Position numbers and translations under genes: made by a program | The notes under the pieces: generated by a model | Databases searched by the model: none | What the model saw: the letters and a program-made list of their open reading frames with translations, nothing else | What the model was told of the DNA's origin: nothing | Shown here: positions 54,590 to 63,440 of the stretch, in pieces | How positions within the stretch are numbered: the stretch's first letter is position 1 | Layout of the letters: the number at the start of each line of letters is the position of its first letter | NCBI GenBank assembly: GCA_016716185.1 | Contig: JADJWV010000002.1 | Coordinates: 658,501-722,500 of the forward strand | Length of the DNA: 64,000 bases | Direction: 5' to 3' | Source: Saprospiraceae bacterium | Lineage (GTDB): Bacteria; Bacteroidota; Bacteroidia; Chitinophagales; Saprospiraceae

Positions 54590-55753
54590 TTAATGATCCA
54601 CCATAAACTTCAAAGGATCTGTGGGTTTACTACCTTCCCAAACTTCGAAATGCAACTCGTAAGCACCAGACTCATTGGGTGAAGATTTTCCGAGCGTTGT
54701 TCCTTTGTTTAATAGCTCTCCTTCTTTTAATAAGACGGATTGGAGATTGGAATACACCAGATAATAATTTCCTGTTTTTGTGATCAGAAGATAATCGGAT
54801 GAAGGCAATCTCCTGATTTGAATGACTTTGGCATCAGCAGCTGATTTTACAAAGGGGCCGGTAGACTGAATATCTATACCATTGTTTCTCAAAACCAGAT
54901 TCGGATTCCCGGATTCGATATTTTTTCCAAACCGGGATGTAATAATGGGAAAATTGACAGGAAAATTCAATTTGAGAATTTCATTATTTCTCGATGATTT
55001 TGTCGATTTATGGTCCAGATCTCTGATGTTGCCGGAAATGATTCGTGCAGCTTCTTCCTTTTTCGTCTTATATGATATCAAATCTTTGTACAAATGTCCT
55101 TCGAGATTTTCTAATTCCTTCTTCATACCCTGCAAGGCTACCATATCTTCAAGTAAACATTTGTTTTCATCCTGACTTACTTCGACAAGTGCTTTCTGCA
55201 CTTTCGTTTTTGCATTTAATTCTTCCTGACGAAATACAAGCATTTGATAAGAAGAATCCAGGGTAGTCATGGTTTGTAATAAATTCTTTTCCAACCATTG
55301 CAGAAGGTACCACCTTTTTACCTGATGTTCCAGATTTTCCTGGTGTAATAAACTCAAAACCGGGTTGAATGTAATTTTATGCAGCAGTTTTTTCTTCAGG
55401 AAATCCACATATAATTTCTGTGTATTTTGAACATTTATACGGTTCTCCTCAATAATTCTGAGAGACTCTGAAAGATCTTTATTATTCTTTTCGAGATTCG
55501 ATTTTAAGACATCCAACAATTCATTCCTGTAAGAGATTTGGCTGTTCAGTAATTCTATTTGTCTTAGGGTGTTGGACTTTTTTCCTTTTGCGGATTCCAA
55601 TAATTTCTCCGTTTGCTTGACCTTGTTAGTAATTTTCTGAAGTTGTTCATGATCTGCGTGGATTTTTTGGGTAGCTTGTTGTGCAGAAATGAGAAGCAGT
55701 ATCCCGGAACCGGTCGTGCAAAAAATCAATATGGATAACGCCAATATCTTCAT
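54590..55753 (-). CDS. EnvC-like murein hydrolase activator (degenerate LytM)
   Basis: A 387-aa periplasmic protein. Signal/anchor helix at about 3-22, then a long coiled coil (about 25-240) and a C-terminal M23/LytM-like domain (about 265-385). LytM metallopeptidases need H-x-G-x-D, H-x-H and a YxHL histidine. Here the motifs read NNGIDI (first His replaced by Asn), ELHFEV (first His lost) and VYSNLQS (Asn for His), so zinc catalysis is unlikely. That, with the coiled coil, is exactly how EnvC works as an activator of amidases in cell separation. Last gene of a three-gene unit with 1-4 bp overlaps. Confidence 0.86.
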   Translation of the reverse strand: MKILALSILIFCTTGSGILLLISAQQATQKIHADHEQLQKITNKVKQTEKLLESAKGKKSNTLRQIELLNSQISYRNELLDVLKSNLEKNNKDLSESLRIIEENRINVQNTQKLYVDFLKKKLLHKITFNPVLSLLHQENLEHQVKRWYLLQWLEKNLLQTMTTLDSSYQMLVFRQEELNAKTKVQKALVEVSQDENKCLLEDMVALQGMKKELENLEGHLYKDLISYKTKKEEAARIISGNIRDLDHKSTKSSRNNEILKLNFPVNFPIITSRFGKNIESGNPNLVLRNNGIDIQSTGPFVKSAADAKVIQIRRLPSSDYLLITKTGNYYLVYSNLQSVLLKEGELLNKGTTLGKSSPNESGAYELHFEVWEGSKPTDPLKFMVDH

Positions 55754-56553
55754 TTGGCGATCCGGGTATAATGCTCTGGAATGTTGAAAGACATACTTTT
55801 AATAGGCCGGTCATCAAGTTTGTTCCAATACAGAATCAAATTCAAAGGGTCCACCGACGGCTCGGTAAAACGAAATGTAAGTTTGTATGGAATTGATTTT
55901 TCATGCAGTGGCCTGTATTCTTCAATTTGACTTTCGAGTAAACGATTTGATTCTTTCCAAATGAAACGTTGGGGTCTTAAATTTAACCGGTCACCATAGA
56001 GTAAAATTTGTTCTGACTCGGATTGCCCTTCCAGTAGGTAAGTCTTTCCCTTGAAAGAGAGCCTGTAATCCAAAGTTTCTGGCAAATGATAACCAAACAA
56101 AAGTATGTTTTGCAGCATGCATTGATTCAAATGCAATTTTGAATCCAGGAATTCCAGCTGTCGAAGAAGACCCGTGTTAAACGTTTTTTCGATTCGATTG
56201 AGCATTTTAAAACTATCCTGGTGGAGCAGTAGTCTTGCGATCTCAATTCCCAATTTACGGATACTGATGTGAATAGCGCTATCGCTCACCAGGGAACTGT
56301 GTATGGTAGATTCCAATACTTCATCGGCGTTTTTTATCTGCACCTGTCCTTTTCCTGCGATGTATTTGAATGCAATGTTATTTAACAGAAATTCTCTGAA
56401 CTGTTCTGCCTGAATTGAATCATTCAGGATAAAATCACTTTTGCGATCATCGGGTATTCCTGAAGTTTTTCTGCTGCATGAGATCACACTCAGGATCACA
56501 GTCAGGAAAAAAATAAAATGGCCAAGCCCGAGATTGTTTACGCTGCTTTTCAT
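55750..56553 (-). CDS. DUF4292 lipoprotein
   Basis: A 267-aa protein with a lipoprotein signal peptide (FFLTVILSVISC, cysteine at about 26) and the DUF4292 pattern: an N-terminal helical/beta part with FKYIAGKGQVQIKNADE (about 57-73), later HISIRKLGIEIARLLLHQDSFKMLNRIEKTF (about 95-125), and a beta-rich C-terminal half with the final DRPIKSMSFNIPEHY. The family accompanies an EnvC-type gene in Bacteroidota. Probably anchored in the outer membrane and tied to peptidoglycan/division work. It overlaps the EnvC-like gene by 4 bp (ATGA) and the TPR gene by 1 bp. Confidence 0.83.
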   Translation of the reverse strand: MKSSVNNLGLGHFIFFLTVILSVISCSRKTSGIPDDRKSDFILNDSIQAEQFREFLLNNIAFKYIAGKGQVQIKNADEVLESTIHSSLVSDSAIHISIRKLGIEIARLLLHQDSFKMLNRIEKTFNTGLLRQLEFLDSKLHLNQCMLQNILLFGYHLPETLDYRLSFKGKTYLLEGQSESEQILLYGDRLNLRPQRFIWKESNRLLESQIEEYRPLHEKSIPYKLTFRFTEPSVDPLNLILYWNKLDDRPIKSMSFNIPEHYTRIAK

Positions 56554-58202
56554 TATTGTTTCTTGGGAGATTCTCCCAGTTCGTTGGCAAGCCGGATCTG
56601 AATTTTACTTTCCAGGTCAGCTCCCGTTTTTTCAAAAATGCGAGCCGCCAGACTGTGGATTTCTGAATTTATAAATTGTTTCTGATTCAACGAGAATTCC
56701 ATATGTTTTCGGGCTTTTTGAAAATCTCCGGTACATTCATAAAATGCCGCCAGCAAACAATTGATCTTATAATGGTCTGAAGTGGCCATGCTGGAAAGTA
56801 TTTTTGGATCGTGGCTATCCAATGCCTTTTTTAAAGTACAATCACTTAGATATTTTTCAAGAATAACAACCTGAGTGGGATCGTTTGCGAGAGCCTTTTC
56901 CCAATAATTTTTTGAATCTGAGTTCAAAGCATCGAGGACTTTTGCATACAACAAATACAATTGCACAGAGGGATTCTTTTTATGCCGCTGCATGATTTCC
57001 AAAGTGGCTAATTTCGATTTGGCCAATGAGTATTCACCGGTTTTAAAACAGGCCAGTGCAAACAGGTAATGGGGATAAGATTGATTGGGATAATAATCGA
57101 GACAAGCAATTGCATATTTTTTGGCATCATTCCAGTGAGCCATGTTTTCTAAGGTCTGCAGGAGATTTTCCCAGACTAAATAAGGAACATTGCCCAATTC
57201 AACTGCTTGAGTGTAATGTAATTTGGCAGTGGATAAATCGTCCAGAATATAAAAGAGATCTGCAGTAATGCAATGCGTTTTTACTTCAGACGGATAAGCT
57301 TTCAGCAAAGCATCGGTGTATTTCATTAACTCTTTCAGCTGAGCATTATTCTCGGAAGCCATTTTTTCCATGACACTGGCCAGACTTTTGATTTTTGTAT
57401 CTAAATCTGAAGCGGGATTGTTGAAGACGGCATCCAGCAACTGATCGAACGAATTGCCTTGAAGATCGGGCACTTGTTTTTCTGGAGGATATTTGGAATA
57501 AACCTGTTCCTTTAGATTCTTGTCATTTGATTTTTCTGTAAGCGCATGAAGATGAGCGACCATTTCAGAATGGCCATTGTATTTAGTGAGACAATTTTCC
57601 AACAACTCAACAGCTTTTTTAAATTTTTTAGTTTCACCCAGAATGAATGATTTTTTGATCGCAATTTCAGGAGTGATTCCAAATACCGATTCAGCTTTGT
57701 CTAACACCCGCAGAGCATTTGCAAATGAGCCTGACTGCAGATGGTGGTATGCAGCATTGTCGTAGTGCTTGTATTCATTGGGTTCCAGGCGGAACAATTC
57801 CTCATGGCAAGCTGCGGCTGCTTCCGGCAAAGCGAGATTTTCCGCGATATTGCTTTTCAAAAGCAGATACCACTTGTTGTCGGGCTCATACCTAATGCTG
57901 AGTTCTATGGCATGGTAAGCCTCTTCCTTTTTTCCCTGAGCAAAATAAATACGCGAAAGTATATAATTCGAAACTGAAGTAAATTCGGGATCGTGTTTTA
58001 ATTTTTCGAGAATATCTATGGCCTTTTGCTGGTTCCCAATAAGTTCCTCTTTGAGCGCATCAACCAACAATGATTCTTGATCTACCACACCCGAACCCGT
58101 TTGGGCGGTTAAACCAAATGAAGGATTAAATAGTAAAAAACAAAGGCCGAAAAGTAAAAAGACAGCCGTCGATTTGGATTGAATTTTCATACTGGAATGC
58201 AA
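56553..58202 (-). CDS. Tetratricopeptide repeat protein
   Basis: A 549-aa protein with a signal-like N-terminal hydrophobic segment (about 11-34) and a string of TPR helices across the rest: repeated 34-residue patterns such as EEAYHAIELSIRYEPDNKWYLLLKSNI, and DAAYHHLQSGSFANALRVLDKAE and LHYTQAVELGNVPYLVWENLLQTL in the middle. TPRs form protein-protein scaffolds. In this operon it probably links DUF4292 and EnvC-like proteins at the envelope; this is inference from conserved order. First gene of the transcript. Confidence 0.83.
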   Translation of the reverse strand: MHSSMKIQSKSTAVFLLFGLCFLLFNPSFGLTAQTGSGVVDQESLLVDALKEELIGNQQKAIDILEKLKHDPEFTSVSNYILSRIYFAQGKKEEAYHAIELSIRYEPDNKWYLLLKSNIAENLALPEAAAACHEELFRLEPNEYKHYDNAAYHHLQSGSFANALRVLDKAESVFGITPEIAIKKSFILGETKKFKKAVELLENCLTKYNGHSEMVAHLHALTEKSNDKNLKEQVYSKYPPEKQVPDLQGNSFDQLLDAVFNNPASDLDTKIKSLASVMEKMASENNAQLKELMKYTDALLKAYPSEVKTHCITADLFYILDDLSTAKLHYTQAVELGNVPYLVWENLLQTLENMAHWNDAKKYAIACLDYYPNQSYPHYLFALACFKTGEYSLAKSKLATLEIMQRHKKNPSVQLYLLYAKVLDALNSDSKNYWEKALANDPTQVVILEKYLSDCTLKKALDSHDPKILSSMATSDHYKINCLLAAFYECTGDFQKARKHMEFSLNQKQFINSEIHSLAARIFEKTGADLESKIQIRLANELGESPKKQ

Positions 58203-58230
58203 ATTTGCAATATCGATCTTGTTTATTTCT

Positions 58231-59655
58231 CTATTCTACTTCTGTAACTTTGAGCATGTTGGTTCTGAGTTTTTTCAATATGGGCATACTTCCAGTATTG
58301 ACAACGAGATCTCCCGCTTTTAATTTTTGATCTTTTTTAAGGATCCCGATGACATCTTCGATGGTTTCATCAGTTGAACTCATTTTATCGTAATAATAAC
58401 AGCGGACACCCCAAACCAGGTTTAAGGTACCCAACATATATCCGGCATTCGAGAAAATATAAATCGGACAATCTGGTCGGTATGAAGAGGTTTTAAAAGC
58501 TGTGTAACCTGAAACAGTCAATCCGATAATAGCCTTTGCTTTGATATCTTCAGCAGTTTTTGCTGCATTAAAGCAAACTACATCCGAAATGAAGGTAGAA
58601 GATTTATCGGAAGGCTTTGGTCGTTTTGAGCTGATGGGGTAATGTCTTTCTGCTTCAAAAATGATTTTCTTCATGGCCTGTACAACCTTCACCGGATGTT
58701 CACCAATGGATGTCTCAGCACTCAACATGACGGCATCTGTACCATCGAGCACAGCATTGGCCACATCGGTAACTTCAGCTCTGGTTGGACTGGGTTGTTT
58801 GATCATGCTATCCATGAGTTGGGTAGCAACGATCACAGGTCTTGCTCTCTGGATACATTTGTTGATGATGGCTTTTTGAAGTGTGGGTAATTTTTCGATG
58901 GGAACCTCAACGCCCAGATCACCGCGTGCGATCATGATGGCATTGGAGGATTTGATGATGGCATCTATATTTTTGAGGGCCTCCGGTTTTTCAATTTTCG
59001 CAATGACTTTTGCAGGATGTTTGGCTTTTTCAATCAACGCGATCAGATTTTCAATGTCCTCAGCTTTTCTCACAAAAGAAAGAGCAATCCAATTGACTGG
59101 TTGTGTCAGCATAAATTCCAGGTCATTCAGATCTTTGGCTGTTAGAGATGGCAGCGAAACTTCTGTATCCGGGAGATTTACCCCTTTGTTTGAACTGAGT
59201 TGTCCGCCGAACAAGCATTTGAGTCGGGTGGTGTCCTGTCCGTTGGAATTGAGGACCTGGAAAACCAGTTTGCCGTCATCCAATAATACCGTTTCTCCAG
59301 GCTTTACGTCTTTAGAGAAACTTTCATAACTCATGTAAATTTTAGTTTTGTTACCAGGACAAGGCTTGTTAACAAACTCAACCTCATCTCCGGGCTCAAA
59401 TAGAACCGAGCCGTTTTCGATTTCTCCGATCCTCAGTTTTGGTCCCTGCAAGTCACAGAGGATGCCCAGATGTGCGTCGAACTGCTGGTTGATCTTTTGA
59501 ATATGCTGAATAATAGTGGCGTAATATTCGTGATTGCCGTGGGAAAAATTAAGCCTGAAGACCGCAACGCCCTCTTTTGCCAGGGCGAGCAGTTGTTCAT
59601 AAGAACTGCTGGAGGGTCCTACCGTGGCAATTATTTTTGTATTGTGATGAATCAT
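58231..59655 (-). CDS. pyk: Pyruvate kinase
   Basis: 474-aa glycolytic enzyme converting phosphoenolpyruvate and ADP to pyruvate and ATP. Hallmarks are HNTKIIATVGPSSSSYEQL near the start, the FRLNFSHGNHEYY phosphate-binding motif (about 33-45), the catalytic-lysine motif KVIAKIEKPEALKNID (about 217-232), the IMIARGDLGVEVP metal-site motif (about 238-250) and NAVLDGTDAVMLSAETSIGEHPVKVV (about 288-313). The small allosteric C-domain is complete. It diverges from acpP with about 160 bp between start codons. Confidence 0.97.
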   Translation of the reverse strand: MIHHNTKIIATVGPSSSSYEQLLALAKEGVAVFRLNFSHGNHEYYATIIQHIQKINQQFDAHLGILCDLQGPKLRIGEIENGSVLFEPGDEVEFVNKPCPGNKTKIYMSYESFSKDVKPGETVLLDDGKLVFQVLNSNGQDTTRLKCLFGGQLSSNKGVNLPDTEVSLPSLTAKDLNDLEFMLTQPVNWIALSFVRKAEDIENLIALIEKAKHPAKVIAKIEKPEALKNIDAIIKSSNAIMIARGDLGVEVPIEKLPTLQKAIINKCIQRARPVIVATQLMDSMIKQPSPTRAEVTDVANAVLDGTDAVMLSAETSIGEHPVKVVQAMKKIIFEAERHYPISSKRPKPSDKSSTFISDVVCFNAAKTAEDIKAKAIIGLTVSGYTAFKTSSYRPDCPIYIFSNAGYMLGTLNLVWGVRCYYYDKMSSTDETIEDVIGILKKDQKLKAGDLVVNTGSMPILKKLRTNMLKVTEVE

Positions 59656-59815
59656 TTAGAGTGAACAGTTGTTTAGAAAGGAATTCCGATAATCTAATAA
59701 CAACGCAAAGGAACGCTGGTTCCGCTAAAAAAAGCGAAAATATTTTTGGTATTCCTTATGCTTATCCGTTATTTTGCGCATTGGTTTTAAAACAATTATA
59801 AAATCCATCTTAACT

Positions 59816-60052
59816 ATGTCAACGATTGCAGAAAGAGTTAAAAAAATTATTGTAGATAAACTGGCTGTTGATGAATCAGAAGTCACCTTAGAAGCTAGTT
59901 TTGTAAACGATTTAGGTGCAGATTCCCTTGATACTGTTGAACTTATAATGGAGTTCGAAAAGGAATTTGACACTTCAATACCCGATGACCAGGCTGAAAA
60001 AATTCAGACTGTAGGTCAGGCAGTATCCTATTTGGAAGCAAATTGTAAATAA
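59816..60052 (+). CDS. acpP: Acyl carrier protein
   Basis: A 78-aa acidic protein with the phosphopantetheine attachment serine in GADSLDTVELIM (serine near residue 37). The start at ATG 59816 (MSTIAERVKKII) is chosen by homology; an ATG in the same frame at 59774 would add 14 unlikely residues. It carries growing fatty-acid chains for the FAS II enzymes, including the FabF encoded next. It heads acpP-fabF-rnc, a conserved order. A TATTTTTG motif at 59741-59748 may be part of its promoter. Confidence 0.97.
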   Translation: MSTIAERVKKIIVDKLAVDESEVTLEASFVNDLGADSLDTVELIMEFEKEFDTSIPDDQAEKIQTVGQAVSYLEANCK

Positions 60053-60104
60053 AAAGAATAATCGCGTTTGTTTTCCTGCCGGAGAACAGGCATGACCGGA
60101 CTGT

Positions 60105-61346
60105 ATGAGACGCGTTGTCGTAACCGGCTTAGGAGCTTTAACCCCCATTGGATTGGGTGTGGAGGCATACCTGGATGGCCTGAAAAACGGGGTCAGCGGG
60201 GCATGTCCTATTAGCTATTTTGAACCGGCTTTGTTCAAAACCCGGTTTGCATGTCAGCTTAAGAACTTTGTTGCTGAAAATTTTTTAGACAAGAAGGAAG
60301 CCCGGAAGATCGATCCCTTTGCGCAATATGCAATTGTGGCAGCGGATCTTGCGATGGCCGATTCCGGAATCCAGACGGATCAGTGCAATTTAGCCCGATT
60401 CGGTGTCATTTGGGGTTCGGGGATTGGAGGATTTAACACCCTTGAAAACGACTTGTCTGAAGCTGCCCTCCACCAGGGTACCCCGCGATACAGTCCTTTT
60501 CTGATTCCAAAGCTGATTTCGGATATCGCCCCGGGTCACATTTCCATTAAATATGGTTTGATGGGGATCAATTATGGTACGGTTTCAGCTTGTGCGTCCT
60601 CAGCCCATGCGATTACCAATGCATTTGACTACATAAGGCTCAACAAAGCTGATATTATGATTTCCGGTGGCTCTGAAGCAGCTATTACACGCGCAGGAGT
60701 TGGAGGTTTCTCCGCCATGAAAGCACTTTCCGAAAGAAACGACGATTACCTGACTGCTTCCAGGCCATATGACAAAGAAAGAGATGGTTTTGTTTTGGGA
60801 GAAGGGTCAGGAGCTGTGATTCTTGAAGAGTATGAAATGGCCAGGAAAAGAGGTGCAAAAATTTATGCGGAGATTGTAGGCACCGGAGCCACTGCCGATG
60901 CTTATCACATAACAGCTCCACATCCCGATGGATTGGGTGCAAGTACAGCCATGTCGCTGGCCCTTGCCGAATCCGGGTTGCGGACCTCGGAAATTGATTA
61001 CATCAATACACACGGTACTTCAACCCCACTGGGTGATGTGGCAGAGGCTAAGGCCATTGTACATGTATTCGGGGAAGATGCTTACCGGCTGAATATCAGC
61101 TCCACCAAATCGATGACCGGTCACCTGTTGGGAGCTGCCGGTGTCGTCGAAATCATTGCAGGGATCCTTGCAATGCAACATGACTTTATACCCCCTACCA
61201 TAAATCACTACACGGATGATCCGGAATTGGATCCAAAACTTAATTTTACATTTAATGAAGCCCAGCAAAGAAAAGTAAATGCTTTTTTAAGCAATACCTT
61301 TGGATTTGGGGGGCATAACAGCTCCGTGATATTTAAAAAATGTTAG
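60105..61346 (+). CDS. fabF: 3-oxoacyl-ACP synthase II
   Basis: 413-aa beta-ketoacyl-ACP synthase II that elongates acyl-ACP by condensation with malonyl-ACP. The thiolase fold has the nucleophilic cysteine in VSACASSAHA (near residue 162) and the two histidines in NTHGTSTPLGD (near 304) and KSMTGHLLGAAG (near 340). It begins with RRVVVTGLGALTPIG and ends with FGFGGHNSSVIFKK. It starts 52 bp after acpP and overlaps rnc by 7 bp. Confidence 0.96.
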   Translation: MRRVVVTGLGALTPIGLGVEAYLDGLKNGVSGACPISYFEPALFKTRFACQLKNFVAENFLDKKEARKIDPFAQYAIVAADLAMADSGIQTDQCNLARFGVIWGSGIGGFNTLENDLSEAALHQGTPRYSPFLIPKLISDIAPGHISIKYGLMGINYGTVSACASSAHAITNAFDYIRLNKADIMISGGSEAAITRAGVGGFSAMKALSERNDDYLTASRPYDKERDGFVLGEGSGAVILEEYEMARKRGAKIYAEIVGTGATADAYHITAPHPDGLGASTAMSLALAESGLRTSEIDYINTHGTSTPLGDVAEAKAIVHVFGEDAYRLNISSTKSMTGHLLGAAGVVEIIAGILAMQHDFIPPTINHYTDDPELDPKLNFTFNEAQQRKVNAFLSNTFGFGGHNSSVIFKKC

Positions 61347-62095
61347 GATTTCTATACAAGTATTACAAGAAAACCAATCACAAGTTTTTTTCGAAGGACA
61401 AGCATTTTGCAGAGCGGTTGCAATACCTGATTGGATTTACACCGTCCAATTTGTACATTTTTAAACTTTCATTCTACCATAAATCGACGCTTAATAACCT
61501 GACTTCAGAATCACCCGGATTGTATCAATCAAACGAGCGATTGGAATATCTGGGCGATGCATTGCTGAGTTTTGTCGTTGGTGAATATCTTTTTAAAAAA
61601 TACCCGGGTGCCAATGAGGGATTTTTAACGAAGATGAGGTCAAAAATCGTAAAAAGGAAAATGTTGAACTACATTGCAGAACAAATGGGGCTGGATCATT
61701 TGATGATTGAATTCAACCAAACAGCCATTTCGCAATCGATGTTGGGCAATGCTTTGGAAGCACTGATTGGTGCTATTTACATCGAACAGGGTTTTGAATT
61801 TACCAAACAGTTCATTTTAAATAAGATCCTCAAAAAATTTATCAACATCGATCATCTCGAAGTTTTTGACGACAATTATAAAAGCCAATTGCTGGAGTGG
61901 TGTCAGAAAAATTCTAAAGAAATTGATTTTAAAGTCATCAATAAATTCAAATCGGATAAAAGAGACCGTTTTAAAATTGGGGTCATTATCGACGGAGTAG
62001 AAGTTTCCAGTGCTGAGGATTTCAATAAAAAAAGTGCAGAACAATTTGCGTCGCAGATGGCCCTCAAGCAACTGGGTATATTCGAAGAGAATTGA
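61340..62095 (+). CDS. rnc: Ribonuclease III
   Basis: 251-aa double-strand-specific endoribonuclease for rRNA and mRNA maturation. The endonuclease domain (about 15-160) has the signature NERLEYLGDALLSFVVGEYLF, with the catalytic Glu/Asp, and the later LGNALEALIGAIYIEQG. The C-terminal double-stranded-RNA-binding domain (about 175-250) has YKSQLLEWCQKN and the final A-E-Q-F-A-S-Q-M-A-L-K-Q-L-G. Coupled to fabF by a 7-bp overlap. Confidence 0.95.
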   Translation: MLGFLYKYYKKTNHKFFSKDKHFAERLQYLIGFTPSNLYIFKLSFYHKSTLNNLTSESPGLYQSNERLEYLGDALLSFVVGEYLFKKYPGANEGFLTKMRSKIVKRKMLNYIAEQMGLDHLMIEFNQTAISQSMLGNALEALIGAIYIEQGFEFTKQFILNKILKKFINIDHLEVFDDNYKSQLLEWCQKNSKEIDFKVINKFKSDKRDRFKIGVIIDGVEVSSAEDFNKKSAEQFASQMALKQLGIFEEN

Positions 62096-62128
62096 TTCTC
62101 CGGATAAGTTCCTTCAATTAATTTTTCT

Positions 62129-63064
62129 GTGTCTATACATTTTTCAAGACTTCAAGAAAAAAAGGAAGAAAATTTCCTGGAAGGTTGTAATCTATTGCAT
62201 AGTTGGTTGCAGGATACCCTTACTACCGGACTTTATTCCAATAAGCAACTTGATAAGTCGATGAGTGAGCTATCTTCCCGGTTGGTTGATTTTGGACTGC
62301 CTTCTGTTGCAAGAAAACTCCGGGTACTCCGGAATTCATTATCGGATGGAAAAGAAATTACAGAATTGGTTTTTCCTGTATTTAGTGAACTGAGTTTATT
62401 TTGTCGGATGATGGAGCAACTGGGATCACTGGATATGCTGGAAAAAGAGGATTTATTGACTTATGCAGGAATTCCATTTCTTAAAAAGCAGATACCGGAA
62501 GAACATGCAGTACAGGATTCATGGATGTATCTTGGCATGTCCCGGGATACTGAAGAGAAAATGCAGGTTTACCGCCATTGGTTTTATGGAATACACGGGC
62601 ATAAAAACTGTCTGTATATTGAATTCAAATTTGGAAATTGGAACAACTCATCCCTGTTTTTTCCAGGCCAAATATATCGGGGAGCAGTTTCTTATTTTCC
62701 ATCCAGAGTCCCGGTCCGGATTGCAGAACCACCTGCTAAAAAGGGGCAACTTATAAAATGCGAGATAGACCAGTTTCATACAGTAGAACAGGCCTTGGAT
62801 CACTTTGCCTGGCTCATGAGTTACAATCCATTTATTCAATCCTACACCTACCTATTAAAAGATGTCAGATTTGCCTGCGAACAAAATAAATGGTATGTAT
62901 TTGACAATAAAAGTGGAGGCATTCTTCTTGACCATGATCTCACAGAGATTCCCCGCCTAGTCAGTTTAAGCAATCATCCCCAATGCCAATTTGTAGCCGA
63001 ATATAAACCTCATGCGTTCAGGTTTTTAAATGTCATCATCGATGGAAAGTTGGTTGGATGCTAG
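62129..63064 (+). CDS. Unknown 311-aa protein downstream of rnc
   Basis: A 311-aa soluble protein with a GTG start (no ATG nearer). I do not recognise a family. The N-terminal ~120 residues are helical and leucine-rich (SMSELSSRLVDFGLPSVARKLRVLRN). The C-terminal half alternates strands and aromatic residues (HGHKNCLYIEFKFGNWNNSSLFFPGQIYRGAVSYFPSRVPVR), ending in HPQCQFVAEYKPHAFRFLNVIIDG. No transmembrane segment or catalytic motif. It starts 33 bp after rnc on the same strand, so it is likely translated from the end of the fatty-acid/RNase III operon. DUF content cannot be judged without a search. Confidence 0.6.
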   Translation: MSIHFSRLQEKKEENFLEGCNLLHSWLQDTLTTGLYSNKQLDKSMSELSSRLVDFGLPSVARKLRVLRNSLSDGKEITELVFPVFSELSLFCRMMEQLGSLDMLEKEDLLTYAGIPFLKKQIPEEHAVQDSWMYLGMSRDTEEKMQVYRHWFYGIHGHKNCLYIEFKFGNWNNSSLFFPGQIYRGAVSYFPSRVPVRIAEPPAKKGQLIKCEIDQFHTVEQALDHFAWLMSYNPFIQSYTYLLKDVRFACEQNKWYVFDNKSGGILLDHDLTEIPRLVSLSNHPQCQFVAEYKPHAFRFLNVIIDGKLVGC

Positions 63065-63143
63065 AAGATAGATGATAGATGTTAGTTGATAGTTATTAGT
63101 TATTAAGTTGTTTGTTTATTTGTTACTATACAAAAAGTCAAAA

Positions 63144-63201
63144 TCCCGATAAAATTACATAATATTTTAGTAAAGAAATAATTCTCTAAATTTTATAGGG
63201 A
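63144..63201. repeat. 58-bp hairpin repeat, copy E
   Basis: Same family; the right arm has one change (TATAGGGA instead of TATCGGGA), which weakens the stem by one pair. Confidence 0.85.
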
Positions 63202-63222
63202 CAAAAAGTCAAAAGGTCGAAA

Positions 63223-63280
63223 TCCCGATAAAATTGCATAATATTTTTGTAAAGAATTAATTCTCTATATTTTATCGGGA
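63223..63280. repeat. 58-bp hairpin repeat, copy F
   Basis: Intact termini TCCCGATAAAAT and ATTTTATCGGGA; only a few centre changes from copy A. It lies 21 bp after copy E, separated by octamer words. Confidence 0.9.
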
Positions 63281-63440
63281 CTACAACTACAAGCCTACAA
63301 GCCTAAAAGCCTCCATGCCTCCAAGCCTCCAAGCCTAAATATCTCAACTAACAACCGTACGTTAAATTCATTAAAAATTCACATTTCACTTTACACTTCC
63401 GCCTTTCGCCTTCTGGGCTTTTTGCTTTCAGCTTTTGGCT

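Larger units (their letters stand above)
63065..63440. other. Repeat-rich intergenic region
   Basis: 376 bp with AGTTATTAGTTATTAAG words, two hairpin copies (63144, 63223) separated by AAAAAGTC/AAAAGGTC octamers, then AAGCCTCC octamers and GCTTTCAGC words just before the HAD gene's stop codon. No ORF. Confidence 0.75.
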
